DNA of 64,000 nucleotides from contig NC_042506.1 in the NCBI RefSeq assembly GCF_003054445.1, positions 2,611,501 through 2,675,500 on the forward strand, written 5' to 3'. The notes beneath the pieces were generated by a model. That model searched no databases. It saw only the letters and a list, made by a program, of their open reading frames with translations, and had not been told where the DNA came from. This DNA is from Pichia kudriavzevii. Taxonomy: Eukaryota > Ascomycota > Pichiomycetes > Pichiales > Pichiaceae. Position 1 is the stretch's first letter, and each line of letters starts with the position of its first letter. This document shows positions 38,613-47,896 of this stretch, piece by piece. Both the position numbers and the translations under genes were made by a program.

Positions 38613-39266
38613 ATGGATTATCAGAATAGAGTTGGATCGAAAAAAGGTAGTGGTGGTATTGCAGGATCTGCAGAGACCAACCAATACAGAAGAGAAAGAG
38701 TTAAGAACTTACTACAATCCAAAATTAGTATTGAATCAGATCCTTATGTTTTGAAAAATCGTTCAGGGGTCTACGAATGTAAGCTTTGCTTGACTACTCA
38801 TTTATCAGAGAGTAGCTACATTACACATACTACGGGAAGGAAACACCAAGTAAATTTAATGCGTCGAGCAGAGAGTGACAAAAAACAAAGAGAAAAACTG
38901 AATAAAAATCAGTCTACAGAGGAACCAATCAAGAAACGATATTGGAAGAAAATAGGAAAACCATATCATAAAGTAACAAAAATTCAAGATCAAAAAACCT
39001 TAAACAAGGGACTAATTATTGTAGCCAAATTTGAAAATATCAAAGTGGATGTTACACCGATGTATAAATTTCTTGCCAGTTCAGAGCAAAAGAAGGAACC
39101 AGAAGATCCAAGTTTTCAATATCTGGTACTTAGTGCCGAACCTTACGAGAATATTGCCATAAAAATCCCCTCAGATAAAATCGATTTCTCTAATGATAAA
39201 ATATGGGATTACTGGGATCCAGATACAAAGGAGTATTGCTTGCAGTTTTTCTTTTTGAATAAATAA
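38613..39266 (+). CDS. PRP11: U2 snRNP splicing factor, SF3a subunit 2
   Basis: A 217-residue SF3a66 homologue needed for U2 binding to the branch point. It starts MDYQNRVGSKKGSGGIAGSA, the diagnostic SF3A2 N-terminus. The matrin/U1-type zinc finger is YECKLCLTTHLSESSYITHT followed by GRKHQVNL (about residues 53-84). The C-terminal PRP11 domain has FQYLVLSAEPYENIAIKIPS and WDYWDPDTKEYCLQFFF, matching the family end. It is shorter than S. cerevisiae Prp11 (266 aa) because of a short central linker. Confidence 0.95.
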   Translation: MDYQNRVGSKKGSGGIAGSAETNQYRRERVKNLLQSKISIESDPYVLKNRSGVYECKLCLTTHLSESSYITHTTGRKHQVNLMRRAESDKKQREKLNKNQSTEEPIKKRYWKKIGKPYHKVTKIQDQKTLNKGLIIVAKFENIKVDVTPMYKFLASSEQKKEPEDPSFQYLVLSAEPYENIAIKIPSDKIDFSNDKIWDYWDPDTKEYCLQFFFLNK

Positions 39267-39358
39267 ACTGCTTGCAAACAGACATGCACTACCATCTTAA
39301 TGCTTCGACTATAGTATATCCACTTTGGGCTTGCAATAATTTAGAACGGGATTTATGG

Positions 39359-40813
39359 TTACATGGACAAGAGGTCTTTGGAATCTCGAATCTTGTTCTT
39401 CAGTTCTTTCATATATAGTGTGACCTTCGAATTAAGTTTTTCAAATTCGAAATTCGCTTCTTTGCACTCAGAATCAAACTGCCTTTGCAATTGGCTCATT
39501 TTATGTTCCCAGTCTTTTACTTGGGACTCCTTAGCACTTAGTTCAACGTCTTCAATATTCCTCTTCGATTTAATATCGGAAAATTTAATCATTTGTGAAT
39601 TCATCTTGTCTTCTAAAGACTTTATCTTGTCTTTGTAAATATTTTGTAAAGCTTCAAGCTTTTCTTCGTTGTGTATCAGTTGCTTCTCTTTTTGTTTTAT
39701 ACTTCGTTCAAGCTCTTTTACATTATCTGTTGTTGTTAGCAACTCATTTTTAAGTGATTTTAATTTATTTTCACTCATTCTGTTTTTATCAGCTTCTGCA
39801 ATAATCTCTTCCATCAACGATTCCAATAGACTCAGCTCTTGGAGTATTACGTGGAAAGAATCCAGCGAAACATTAACATTTCTTAGCTGTTGTTCAGATT
39901 TTTCTAGCGACCCCACCTCCCTTAATTCGGACTCTTTCATCTTTTTAATTAATTCCTTCACACTTTCTGGAGATTCCTTAATGTACGGCCTTATTTGTTC
40001 TAGGTCTTTCTCAGCTTCTTTGTGTAAATTTCTTTGCTCTTCCAACTGCCTAATGAGTGATTGTCTCTCAGACTTACAGCGTTCATGCGTCTCCGATATA
40101 TCTTTCAGAATACCTTTAAGCCTTCTTAGCTCATCCTCTAATGGTTCGTTCTTGGCATAAAGCTCATCAAGAGTGTACTGTTGACTTTGTAAACGAAGGT
40201 TGACCTCCTCTATCTGCACTTCTAATTCACGATGTTTCCGAATGGATTCCTTGTATTCCTCTAGCATTTGGTCATTGGTATCCATCAGTTCATCTAAATC
40301 TCCCATTCTTTCCTCTCTAAAACGTGCATAGTTGATAAGTGCACTCAAAATGATCCTCAGTCTTTCAAGCTCAGGTTTGATGACATCACGTATACTAAAA
40401 TCTTCAACCCCACAATCACACAGGAACTTATACATTATTCTTTGCATCGCAACAATGTTTATTGATTGGCGTGTGTCATTTCGATAACTTTCATTAGCCT
40501 TCCCCCTATTATATTCATTCAAATTTGAGTTCAGGTCATTACTGTCATCACTAACTTGGTCACTGTCTTGTTCCATTTTGGACACTTTTTCTTTCAATAA
40601 GTATGGCGATATATATAGAAACTTATCCAAAACTTGTTCCATGAATGCCTTCATGAAGGGAGAGTTTGGTTTCACTAAAATACTTTCGGTAATATCGAAT
40701 CCCATAGTGTTGTAGAGAGAAACCAATTCCTTCGTGGATAAAATGGGAAATTTGTATTTGGTCTTGTCTATAATTCTATCTTGAGAGTTGTACATCTGAC
40801 TTGGCCGTGCCAT
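39359..40813 (-). CDS. NUF2: Kinetochore NDC80 complex subunit Nuf2
   Basis: 484 residues. The N-terminal calponin-homology-like domain begins FPILSTKELVSLYNTMGFDI and NSPFMKAFMEQVLDKFLYIS, with MQRIMYKFLCDCGVEDFSIR and DVIKPELERLRIILSALINY. From about residue 165 to the end it is almost continuous heptad coiled coil, including the NLHKEAEKDLEQIRPYIKES and KLKSLKNELLTTTDNVKELE regions, pairing with Ndc80 and ending at the Spc24/25 tetramer junction. Length is close to S. cerevisiae Nuf2 (451 aa). Convergent with PRP11 (92 bp). Confidence 0.94.
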   Translation of the reverse strand: MARPSQMYNSQDRIIDKTKYKFPILSTKELVSLYNTMGFDITESILVKPNSPFMKAFMEQVLDKFLYISPYLLKEKVSKMEQDSDQVSDDSNDLNSNLNEYNRGKANESYRNDTRQSINIVAMQRIMYKFLCDCGVEDFSIRDVIKPELERLRIILSALINYARFREERMGDLDELMDTNDQMLEEYKESIRKHRELEVQIEEVNLRLQSQQYTLDELYAKNEPLEDELRRLKGILKDISETHERCKSERQSLIRQLEEQRNLHKEAEKDLEQIRPYIKESPESVKELIKKMKESELREVGSLEKSEQQLRNVNVSLDSFHVILQELSLLESLMEEIIAEADKNRMSENKLKSLKNELLTTTDNVKELERSIKQKEKQLIHNEEKLEALQNIYKDKIKSLEDKMNSQMIKFSDIKSKRNIEDVELSAKESQVKDWEHKMSQLQRQFDSECKEANFEFEKLNSKVTLYMKELKNKIRDSKDLLSM

Positions 40814-41038
40814 TTTTGATCTGCTTGATCCTTTTTCAAAGAGTCAACACGTTTGTGCCCTGAATATCAAAAACAAAAAATATAAACAACTACGGGGCTA
40901 CGACTCAGACACGTCTGAGAAATCAATCTCAGTTAAGAGTCGCACTGTATGGAACATGAAAATTTGAGTTTGTGAATCAAAAAGTATTAGATGGAGCCTT
41001 CTTTGGTATTGTTAGTACTGCTGATACCGACAAAAAAA

Positions 41039-41065
41039 ATGGGATATGGTTTCACTAGAGCATAA
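41039..41065 (+). other. Short uORF overlapping the SLX1 start
   Basis: ATG at 41039, in an A-rich context, opens an 8-codon frame ending at TAA 41063-41065. It overlaps the SLX1 ATG at 41046 in another frame, so ribosomes starting here would miss the SLX1 start unless scanning is leaky. Confidence 0.4.
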
Positions 41066-42062
41066 CCTAAACTCAGAACTGGACATAAATGAGGAAGAGA
41101 GTCGTGACCAAAGGATATTAGACCACGAAGTAGCAAAGGAGCTTGAAAGTCAGTCATCACAACCAGTAGCTCAGACGCAATCTAAAAAGAAACACCAGAT
41201 TCCCAAAATGTATGGGGTGTATCTACTTAATTCACTGACCAAAGAGCAGTGCTTTTATGTTGGATCTACACCAGATCCTGTGCGTAGGCTAAGACAGCAT
41301 AATGGTGAGCTGAAATGTGGGGGTGCCTACAGAACCAAAAAACAAGGATTTAGACCTTGGAGGATAATTTTTTATGTCTATGGATTCCCAAGCAAGATTA
41401 GTGCGTTACAATTTGAGCATGCATGGCAACATGCATATCAGACGAGACACATCGCAGTGGAAAAACGGTTGAACCCAGGGAAAAGGAGTACTGGAAGTGG
41501 TACGAGTTTACATGGCAAGCTGGCAAATTGTCGATTGTTGCTTGCTTCAGATTTTTTCAGACGGTTAGGATTAAGTGTGGTGATGTTCAACGAAAAAGTT
41601 TACAATGCATGGCTTAAAAATAGGTATAATATCAGCATTCCAGCAGATATACGAGTTGATGTTATGCTAAAAACCGAAGACCTGGATGATGTAGTTATCA
41701 GAGGTGGTAATTATAAACAGCTACGGGATTTTATGAGTTCTGCAATCGAGGTGATAGACAAGTATATTAGCAAATGTGAAACCGTGTATGATGGTGGGAA
41801 AACGCTGCAGGAATGTCTGATATGTAAAACATCGGTGGGAGTCGTTGACAACATTAAAGTTTTATGTATATGCACATTTAAAGACTGTGATGCCGTATAC
41901 CATATGGATTGCCTGGCAAAGAAGTTTTTAAGTGATGCAGGTGAAGAAAGCCAGACTTTGCCGAGAAGTGGGAAATGTGTAAAGTGTCAAAAAGTTAATT
42001 CTTGGAATTTATTAATGAGGGGAACTACATATATGCAGAATAAATATTCAAAGAAAGAGTAA
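41046..42062 (+). CDS. SLX1: Structure-specific endonuclease Slx1
   Basis: The 338-residue catalytic subunit of Slx1-Slx4, which cuts branched DNA and protects rDNA replication. The GIY-YIG nuclease domain begins at about residue 55: MYGVYLLNSLTKEQCFYVGS, then RLRQHNGELKCGGAYRTKKQ with the catalytic Arg/His region, GFPSKISALQFEHAWQHAYQ with the metal-binding Glu. A C-terminal RING-like/PHD zinc domain follows (CLICKTSVGVVDNIKVLCIC, YHMDCLAKKFL, GKCVKCQKVNSWN). The first 54 residues are acidic and disordered; an internal ATG at residue 55 would still give the full domain. Its stop is one base from the convergent CNE1 stop. Confidence 0.94.
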   Translation: MVSLEHNLNSELDINEEESRDQRILDHEVAKELESQSSQPVAQTQSKKKHQIPKMYGVYLLNSLTKEQCFYVGSTPDPVRRLRQHNGELKCGGAYRTKKQGFRPWRIIFYVYGFPSKISALQFEHAWQHAYQTRHIAVEKRLNPGKRSTGSGTSLHGKLANCRLLLASDFFRRLGLSVVMFNEKVYNAWLKNRYNISIPADIRVDVMLKTEDLDDVVIRGGNYKQLRDFMSSAIEVIDKYISKCETVYDGGKTLQECLICKTSVGVVDNIKVLCICTFKDCDAVYHMDCLAKKFLSDAGEESQTLPRSGKCVKCQKVNSWNLLMRGTTYMQNKYSKKE

Positions 42063-42063
42063 T

Positions 42064-43761
42064 TCAACGTTTCTTTGCATGTGTATCAGAGCCGACAGAG
42101 GAAGAGATTGATTTCTTTTCAGGAACTGTTTCCAAATTTGAATGTTTCTTAGCCTTTTTGTTGGTATACTTGATAGTTGATTTAGTCTTTGGCTTTACCG
42201 TAGTGCTAAAAACACTACCCAGCAGTGAACCCAAGATATTCAAAATGATGGTCCACAATGAAACAACGGTTCCAAACACACCTATCATGATAGAGGAAAA
42301 GAAAACTGCCTCACCAGGCCTACCACCTAATGTTTTCAGTGGTGCTTCGACAACATCGGCAACATATTCTTGTAAGTCGTATAAGAATCTTCCGATATAG
42401 TCCATTATGTTGTTGTATAAGTCGCTGTAAATAGGCTTATCCGCAGGAACCATACCATCGCTATCAGTAGACTTAGATCCTAACAACTCGTATTCAACTT
42501 CGATTTTAGGAATAAAAGTATCATTACCGATTTTTTCAGCCTCTTCAATACTGTGTCCCAAATAGATGTTATCAAAGAGAATGTTTTTATCCATAGTCCA
42601 TAATTCAAAACCAATTCCACCGATTGGTAAAAGATTCGAAGGAACGATGTCATCTTTGTAATCTGGATTTGGTATTTTTCTTGGTTCCCATTCGCCGATA
42701 TAGTTTGGATTCTCCATCAGAGGTCTTCTCCACTTACCTCTATATTTTGGATTCTTAATCTTTGGCCTGATCCATTTACCACATCCATGATTCAAGCAAG
42801 CGGGATTATCGATTAATCTTGGTTCCCAAATACCATCTTCTTCGTCATCCCAATCATCTGGTTTGATGTAATTAGGATCTGGGATCTGATCAGGTGCTTC
42901 TTCATCCCAATCCTCTGGGATTCGAGCATTTGGGTCATCAATCAAATACGGTTCCGTCTCATCCCAATCATCAGGCTTAGTGGCGTTTCTATCTTCAACC
43001 AATGGTTCATCTACCCAATCGTCCGGCTTAACATCGTTAACATCAATGATTTCCTTTGGAGGTAAAATATCGAAATCTTCCGAGTTTAGTAGGTTTCCAG
43101 ACCTCACAATTTCACCATTGATTCTTATTTCGAAATTTTGGTTTGGTTCAACAATCAATGTATACAACGAGGTTAGTTGAACCATTTTCATCATTGGAGG
43201 AGCTTTAATTTGATGTTCCACCAGTTCTTTCTTTTCATCATCCCACGTTTTGATGATAAAATGGACCTTGTTTTGATCACCGCATCTATCAGGTCCAAAC
43301 ATAATCAGATATGGGGTCCCATCACTAAATTTGTCCTCATCAAATCCTTCTTGCGAGAGCAACTTCACATATGCACCTCCACAATTCAAACCATTCTGTA
43401 GCTTGACCTCATATTGTAACACGAGTGTGTTGTTTGTATTGTCGAAAACATTTGGCAATTTCATTGAAACCGCGTGCAAGGCTGCCTCTGTTTTGGTGAC
43501 TAAACCACGGTCACCACGAACACCGTTGAGAACAATAGATTCCTCAATTGCCCATTCACCCACATAAGATAATTGGTCGTCCTCCACCTTACGTGCATTC
43601 GAAGGAATCCATCTGGAGGCAGACTTAGAATCAAATTGTTCAAAGAAGGAATCTGGGGAGAGTGGTTCTTTGTATGGCCTGTATTTCAAGGTTGCAGATG
43701 CATCCACCGTCGTAATAAATATGGCAGCAATGACTGCTATAACACCCAAGTCGAGTTTCAT
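42064..43761 (-). CDS. CNE1: Calnexin, ER lectin chaperone
   Basis: A 565-residue type I ER membrane chaperone for monoglucosylated glycoproteins. Signal peptide MKLDLGVIAVIAAIFITTVD. The lectin domain has the conserved cysteine pair (NGLNCGGAYVKLL and MFGPDRCGDQNKVHFI). The P domain has motif-1 repeats (KPDDWDETEPYLIDDPNA, IPEDWDEEAPDQIPDPNY, KPDDWDDEEDGIWEPRLI) and motif-2 repeats (GKWIRPKIKNPKYRGKWRRP, IGEWEPRKIPNPDY). A single TM segment near residue 490-515 precedes a basic cytosolic tail ending HAKKR. The tail is Lys/Ser-rich; a canonical KKXX retrieval end is not present. Confidence 0.96.
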   Translation of the reverse strand: MKLDLGVIAVIAAIFITTVDASATLKYRPYKEPLSPDSFFEQFDSKSASRWIPSNARKVEDDQLSYVGEWAIEESIVLNGVRGDRGLVTKTEAALHAVSMKLPNVFDNTNNTLVLQYEVKLQNGLNCGGAYVKLLSQEGFDEDKFSDGTPYLIMFGPDRCGDQNKVHFIIKTWDDEKKELVEHQIKAPPMMKMVQLTSLYTLIVEPNQNFEIRINGEIVRSGNLLNSEDFDILPPKEIIDVNDVKPDDWVDEPLVEDRNATKPDDWDETEPYLIDDPNARIPEDWDEEAPDQIPDPNYIKPDDWDDEEDGIWEPRLIDNPACLNHGCGKWIRPKIKNPKYRGKWRRPLMENPNYIGEWEPRKIPNPDYKDDIVPSNLLPIGGIGFELWTMDKNILFDNIYLGHSIEEAEKIGNDTFIPKIEVEYELLGSKSTDSDGMVPADKPIYSDLYNNIMDYIGRFLYDLQEYVADVVEAPLKTLGGRPGEAVFFSSIMIGVFGTVVSLWTIILNILGSLLGSVFSTTVKPKTKSTIKYTNKKAKKHSNLETVPEKKSISSSVGSDTHAKKR

Positions 43762-44099
43762 TTCCGGTTGTACTTTTAAGAATGTCCGTTTTGAACGACT
43801 CTTTCAATGTTTGTTTGAGATGCCGAAGATGTGGTGCGTTAACTATATCCTTTGCCTCCGTATTGAGGGAGAGACAGATTGTTTGCGGAATGCACCCTCG
43901 CCAATTCCGCCATATTTCCCGCTGTCACCATCACGTTAACCCCAGGTATGGCAGCATAGATTTTAAAAGAGGGGGAAGCTCCTTTTACTGACTCGATAGA
44001 AGCATATACGATTTTACATGATATTTTAGACAATAAGATAGGGAATATGGTGAATAGAGATATTTAGGAACGAAAAGATAAACGAATAGGAAAGATGGA
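43762..44099. other. Intergenic region CNE1 - ARO8-like
   Basis: 338 bp, CNE1 promoter and 3' flank of the aminotransferase. No RNA gene, strong site cluster or protein frame was supported. Confidence 0.4.
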
Positions 44100-45452
44100 T
44101 CAAGCGTTAAGGAGGGTATCGTGTACTTCCTGAATAGCTTGGGCCAATAGCTGAACAGCGTGATTGATTTTTGTTTGGTCAACGTAGGAATAAGTGACTC
44201 TAAAGCCGGCAATGGGGGTTGACTTGTCAGGCATAAACCACCGACCTTTTGTTACTGTGACTCTGTATTTCTCCGAGGCTACTTTAAAGATGAGGTCTTC
44301 GATATGTTGTGCCCATTCATGAAGTTTCAATTTGGAGTCCCTTGGTTGTTTGAATTTTTCCAGTTTTGCATTGACCCAGATGAACATTCCATAGTTTGGC
44401 CTGTTATAAGTGACCAGTTCATGTGGGAGATGACTGTCAAAGGCTTGCAACATCAAGTCCCTTCTTTCTCTATACATTGATTGTATGTGTTGTAACCATT
44501 TGGAGAAGCCCGTGTCCCCCCATTCATTGAAGATCATTTGTAGCATCAATTGAGAAGGTCCACTTGCAGAATGGATGGATAGTTCGTTATGCATGGATAA
44601 CTTTTTCCTGAAGAAGCCATTACAAGTGACTATGGAAACTCTCAACCCTGGCATTAACATTTTTGAAAAGGAATCAATTCTAATGACTCTTCCCTGAGTG
44701 TCGAATTGTACAAGGGATGGTATGTGTCTGTTGTTATCCAACTGTAGATGGTAATAGGGGTCGTCTTCAACGATTAGAATGTTGAACTTATTACAAACGT
44801 CCAGTAGTTGTTTCCTCCGTTCTGTAGATAAGGTTATTCCTGTCGGATTATGACCGGTTGGCATAGTATACAACAGTTTAGGAAACGTGAGAGACTTGAC
44901 GAGGTCATTTGAGTGCCAATTCTCCAGGAGTGTTTCCAATTTAGCTGGAACAAGGCCAAATTCGTCCATTTCCACTGGGACGAGCTTGACTCTCAAGGGG
45001 ATGCAAGTTTCCAAGAAGCATGAGTATGTGAGGCTCTCGCATAGGATCGTATCGGTTCCCGGGTTCAATAACAACCTCATGATGGACTCTAGCGACTGAG
45101 TGGCGCCCGACTGGATGATCCAATTCCAATCTTCATATGCTGGTTTGAAGTAGGTGACAAGGTATTTCTGCACCCATGCATTGAAGTTTGTCAAGCCATC
45201 GAAGGAGATGTACTGGCAACTCTCTGTGACTTCGCCCCTAGGAGTTTCGGCGATTCTCGATATCTTGTCTGTTGTTGTGAAGTTCTTCACTGGAGACTGC
45301 ACGTCAACATGGATACCGTGAAGGGGGAAACATTTTGGATTCGGCAAGCCTGCGGCGAGAGAGACAATGTCCTCACCAGTGGGGATGGTCATCACAGACC
45401 CTTCTCTGAGCCGGCCCTCCTCACTGAGAAAGTAGTTCCAATCAATAGTCAT
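44100..45452 (-). CDS. Aromatic/2-aminoadipate aminotransferase, ARO8 family
   Basis: A 450-residue fold-type I PLP aminotransferase. Landmarks: IVSLAAGLPNPKCFPLHGIH near the start, IIQSGATQSLESIMRLLLNP, LLYTMPTGHNPTGITLSTER, IVEDDPYYHLQLDN and the PLP lysine in RVIRIDSFSKMLMPGLRVSI. A C-terminal small domain ends in a VTYSYVDQTKINHAV segment. Fungal Aro8/Aro9 and relatives transaminate Phe, Tyr, Trp, Lys intermediates and Met. The protein is shorter than Aro8 (500 aa), so it may be a distinct paralogue. It shares a divergent upstream region with BCY1. Confidence 0.88.
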   Translation of the reverse strand: MTIDWNYFLSEEGRLREGSVMTIPTGEDIVSLAAGLPNPKCFPLHGIHVDVQSPVKNFTTTDKISRIAETPRGEVTESCQYISFDGLTNFNAWVQKYLVTYFKPAYEDWNWIIQSGATQSLESIMRLLLNPGTDTILCESLTYSCFLETCIPLRVKLVPVEMDEFGLVPAKLETLLENWHSNDLVKSLTFPKLLYTMPTGHNPTGITLSTERRKQLLDVCNKFNILIVEDDPYYHLQLDNNRHIPSLVQFDTQGRVIRIDSFSKMLMPGLRVSIVTCNGFFRKKLSMHNELSIHSASGPSQLMLQMIFNEWGDTGFSKWLQHIQSMYRERRDLMLQAFDSHLPHELVTYNRPNYGMFIWVNAKLEKFKQPRDSKLKLHEWAQHIEDLIFKVASEKYRVTVTKGRWFMPDKSTPIAGFRVTYSYVDQTKINHAVQLLAQAIQEVHDTLLNA

Positions 45453-45624
45453 TGTGTTTGTTTTGTTTGTTTTGTTTGTTTTGTCTGTTTATCTCTGCAG
45501 AGTCTCTATCTAAAGGTGAAAAAAAAAAACTTCTATTGTGCTTGCCCAATATGGAAACTGAGTCGCCAGATAAGAAATTATTTCTCAACGAGTGTGTTGT
45601 ATGTGTACACCTCTATCTATATAG

Positions 45625-45646
45625 TATATATATATATATATATATA
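45625..45646. repeat. (TA)11 microsatellite
   Basis: Uninterrupted TA dinucleotides upstream of the ARO8-like gene. Confidence 0.9.
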
Positions 45647-46060
45647 AATAAAACCAGACACTACCAGAAGCCACTAGGACATCTGTCTTTCAATTCCTCC
45701 ACAAGTGGCTCCTTTTATACCTCTCGCCACCATGTCAATGACCACAATGGCCTCTACAACCTCCTCCAAAGACTTCTGCACTCCTCTCGTTATCGCACGT
45801 CTACACTTCAGCTAACGGTAGGAGATGGCATATTCCTGATGTTAGCGGATCTGCACTGCCACTTTTTTCCTCTTTCCAAATTTATAATTGCTGAGCCTCC
45901 ACATATTCTTATAGTGGAGGGCGCGTGTTTCCCAAATAGGCAAGGGCGGCGAAGGTGTGAAGTTGGGAAAATGAGGGCGTTGCCTTATCGGGGAAAGGCA
46001 TAGCATAGAATAGCAAAGCATAGTATTAGCATTGGCATTAGCAGTATTGATATTGTATTA

Positions 46061-46103
46061 TAGTTTAGTATAGTATAGTATAGAATAGTATAGTAGAATA
46101 TAG
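46061..46103. repeat. TATAG-type pentanucleotide repeat
   Basis: Imperfect tandem TATAG units with TTTAG and GAATA variants; looser copies continue on both sides. Confidence 0.8.
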
Positions 46104-46343
46104 TTCTATTGTATATTATAGTATTGTATTCGTACTAGTATAGTATATTATCGCCTATACCAATGTTATCCTATATCACAGTCTATGAGGTGTTATCGTG
46201 TATTATAGTATAGTACACTTTCAGAGCTGGCGCGAGTGCCTTCTAGGCAGATCCGACTCGAACGGTAGCACGAGTGCCAAGGCGAGTTTGGGTGCCGACG
46301 CTTTCCCGGGGCGGAAGTTTTCATGCGGTGGAGCTGGGGGGGA

Positions 46344-46366
46344 TGGCGAGGATGCCATCCTCGCCA
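46344..46366. repeat. 23-bp palindrome in the BCY1 upstream region
   Basis: Two 11-bp arms, TGGCGAGGATG and CATCCTCGCCA, are perfect reverse complements around a single C. The element lies 204 bp before the BCY1 ATG in a GC-rich block. Confidence 0.9.
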
Positions 46367-46513
46367 CCGAGCCCAGATGCATCCAAATGTGCACAAGGAG
46401 AAGGGGAGAGAAAAAGAGATACACAGGGAGGAGAGGGGTGAATAGGGATAGATGTATGTGTATACGTATACGTATAAATAGATATAGCTATAGATATAGA
46501 TACAGACAAACGT

Positions 46514-46534
46514 ACACACACACACACACACACA
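46514..46534. repeat. (AC)n microsatellite
   Basis: About ten AC units, 36 bp before the BCY1 ATG. Confidence 0.9.
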
Positions 46535-46569
46535 TAGTGACACATCCATACGTATACATACCATAGACA

Positions 46570-47670
46570 ATGTTCAGAAACTCCTTTGATCCCTCGTCCG
46601 ATCCCTTGGACCCAGCGGCAAAGGCCACTCCTGTCTCCAATACAAATGCCAATGTAAATCCAGGAGAATCAAAGACAGGGGCTATTGGGAATTATCATAG
46701 CCTTCACTCCACATCCCATAATACAAGTGTTGGTAACCCAAGTATTGGGAATGGCCAGTTCTTTAGTTCTAAATACTGTGAAGGCGGCGCCGATGAAGGT
46801 CTACAACAGCCAATTACCAGTACAAACTTCAATGCCAATAGAAGAACGAGTGTTTCGGCGGAAGCACTAAATCCGAACACCTTCAGTCAGGACAATTGGA
46901 AACCGCCTGTTCACCAGCTATCTCATGATCAGCTAACAAGACTCAATGCCAGTGTTATGAAGAACTTTTTGTTCAACCAGTTGGACGATGAGTCCTTGCG
47001 TACAATTATCTTTGCCTTGGAGGAGAAGCACTATCCGGCAAACTACGACATCATCAAGCAGGGCGATGAGGGCGACTTCTTTTATGTCTTGGAAAAGGGT
47101 ACAGTCGACTACTCTGTCAATGGAGAAGTGGTGAACACCTCTAGCGATGGCTCCTCCTTTGGGGAGTTGGCTTTGATGTACAATTCTCCTAGAGCAGCCA
47201 CAGTGACAACTAGAACCGAATGCATAGTTTGGGCATTGGACAGAATGACTTTCCGTCGGATCTTACTTGATGGCACCTCCAAGAAACGGAAGCTCTATGA
47301 GAACTTTTTAAAAGAAGTCCCCGTTTTACAGTCTCTCTCAAGTTACGAGAGGAGCAAGCTTGCAGACGCTTTAAACACTCGTGTCTTTAAAGTGGGCGAA
47401 AACGTGGTCACTCAGGGTGAGCCAGGTGAGAATTTCTACTTTATCGAAGACGGTACAGCAGATGTTATCAGCAATGGCAACGTGGTTGCCCAATTGAAGA
47501 AGGGAGACTATTTTGGAGAGTTGGCCTTACTTTACGACTCACCAAGACAGGCCACAATTAGAGCTTCGAGTCCATTGAAGACTGTCATCCTCAACAAAAA
47601 TGGGTTCCAGAGGTTGCTAGGACCGGCAGTTGAGGTATTGAAGATGTCCGATCCAAGGAAAACACACTAA
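46570..47670 (+). CDS. BCY1: PKA regulatory subunit, N-terminally short
   Basis: 366 residues. The pseudosubstrate inhibitor site is RRTSVSAEAL (Arg91-Ser94). Two cAMP-binding domains follow: A at about 135-250 (phosphate cassette GSSFGELALMYNSPRAAT) and B at about 255-360 (GDYFGELALLYDSPRQATIR), each with the cAMP-binding Glu and Arg. The end GFQRLLGPAVEVLKMSDP matches the family. S. cerevisiae Bcy1 (416 aa) has an N-terminal dimerization/docking helix pair of about 50 residues; here the ATG falls where Bcy1 reads SVMFKSPF (TMFRNSF), after that domain. An in-frame TAG sits two codons upstream, and CATAG before ACA-ATG could be a splice acceptor, but no branch point or upstream docking-domain exon was found. 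Confidence 0.9.
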   Translation: MFRNSFDPSSDPLDPAAKATPVSNTNANVNPGESKTGAIGNYHSLHSTSHNTSVGNPSIGNGQFFSSKYCEGGADEGLQQPITSTNFNANRRTSVSAEALNPNTFSQDNWKPPVHQLSHDQLTRLNASVMKNFLFNQLDDESLRTIIFALEEKHYPANYDIIKQGDEGDFFYVLEKGTVDYSVNGEVVNTSSDGSSFGELALMYNSPRAATVTTRTECIVWALDRMTFRRILLDGTSKKRKLYENFLKEVPVLQSLSSYERSKLADALNTRVFKVGENVVTQGEPGENFYFIEDGTADVISNGNVVAQLKKGDYFGELALLYDSPRQATIRASSPLKTVILNKNGFQRLLGPAVEVLKMSDPRKTH

Positions 47671-47896
47671 ACTCTTTCTTTGTCGTCCCCCCTTTATTTT
47701 CTACCTTCTACTTATCACTCTTCGCCTAGTATCATCTAATCTATCTTTATTATAAATCCCTGTATATCAAGCATACATAATTTTGTTCTCATGCTTTTTT
47801 CTTCCTATCTTGGGCAAAGAAAAGAAGCGAAAGAAGGAGAAATCAAACTATAAACAACAACATCCAACTGGGACAAGCCTTACAATGGCAACGGCA

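Larger units (their letters stand above)
45453..46569. other. Low-complexity region between ARO8-like and BCY1
   Basis: 1.1 kb containing a TTTG/TTTTG repeat beside the ARO8-like ATG (about 45455-45485), (TA)11 at 45625-45646, TATAG-type repeats at about 46061-46103, a GC-rich segment at 46220-46390 with a 23-bp palindrome, and (AC)n at 46514-46534. No frame here resembles the missing N-terminal part of BCY1. Confidence 0.6.

Noticed and set aside
45452-46566. Frames of 120-180 codons between ARO8-like and BCY1
   Set aside because: They are built from microsatellite and low-complexity DNA, and none resembles the BCY1 docking domain.
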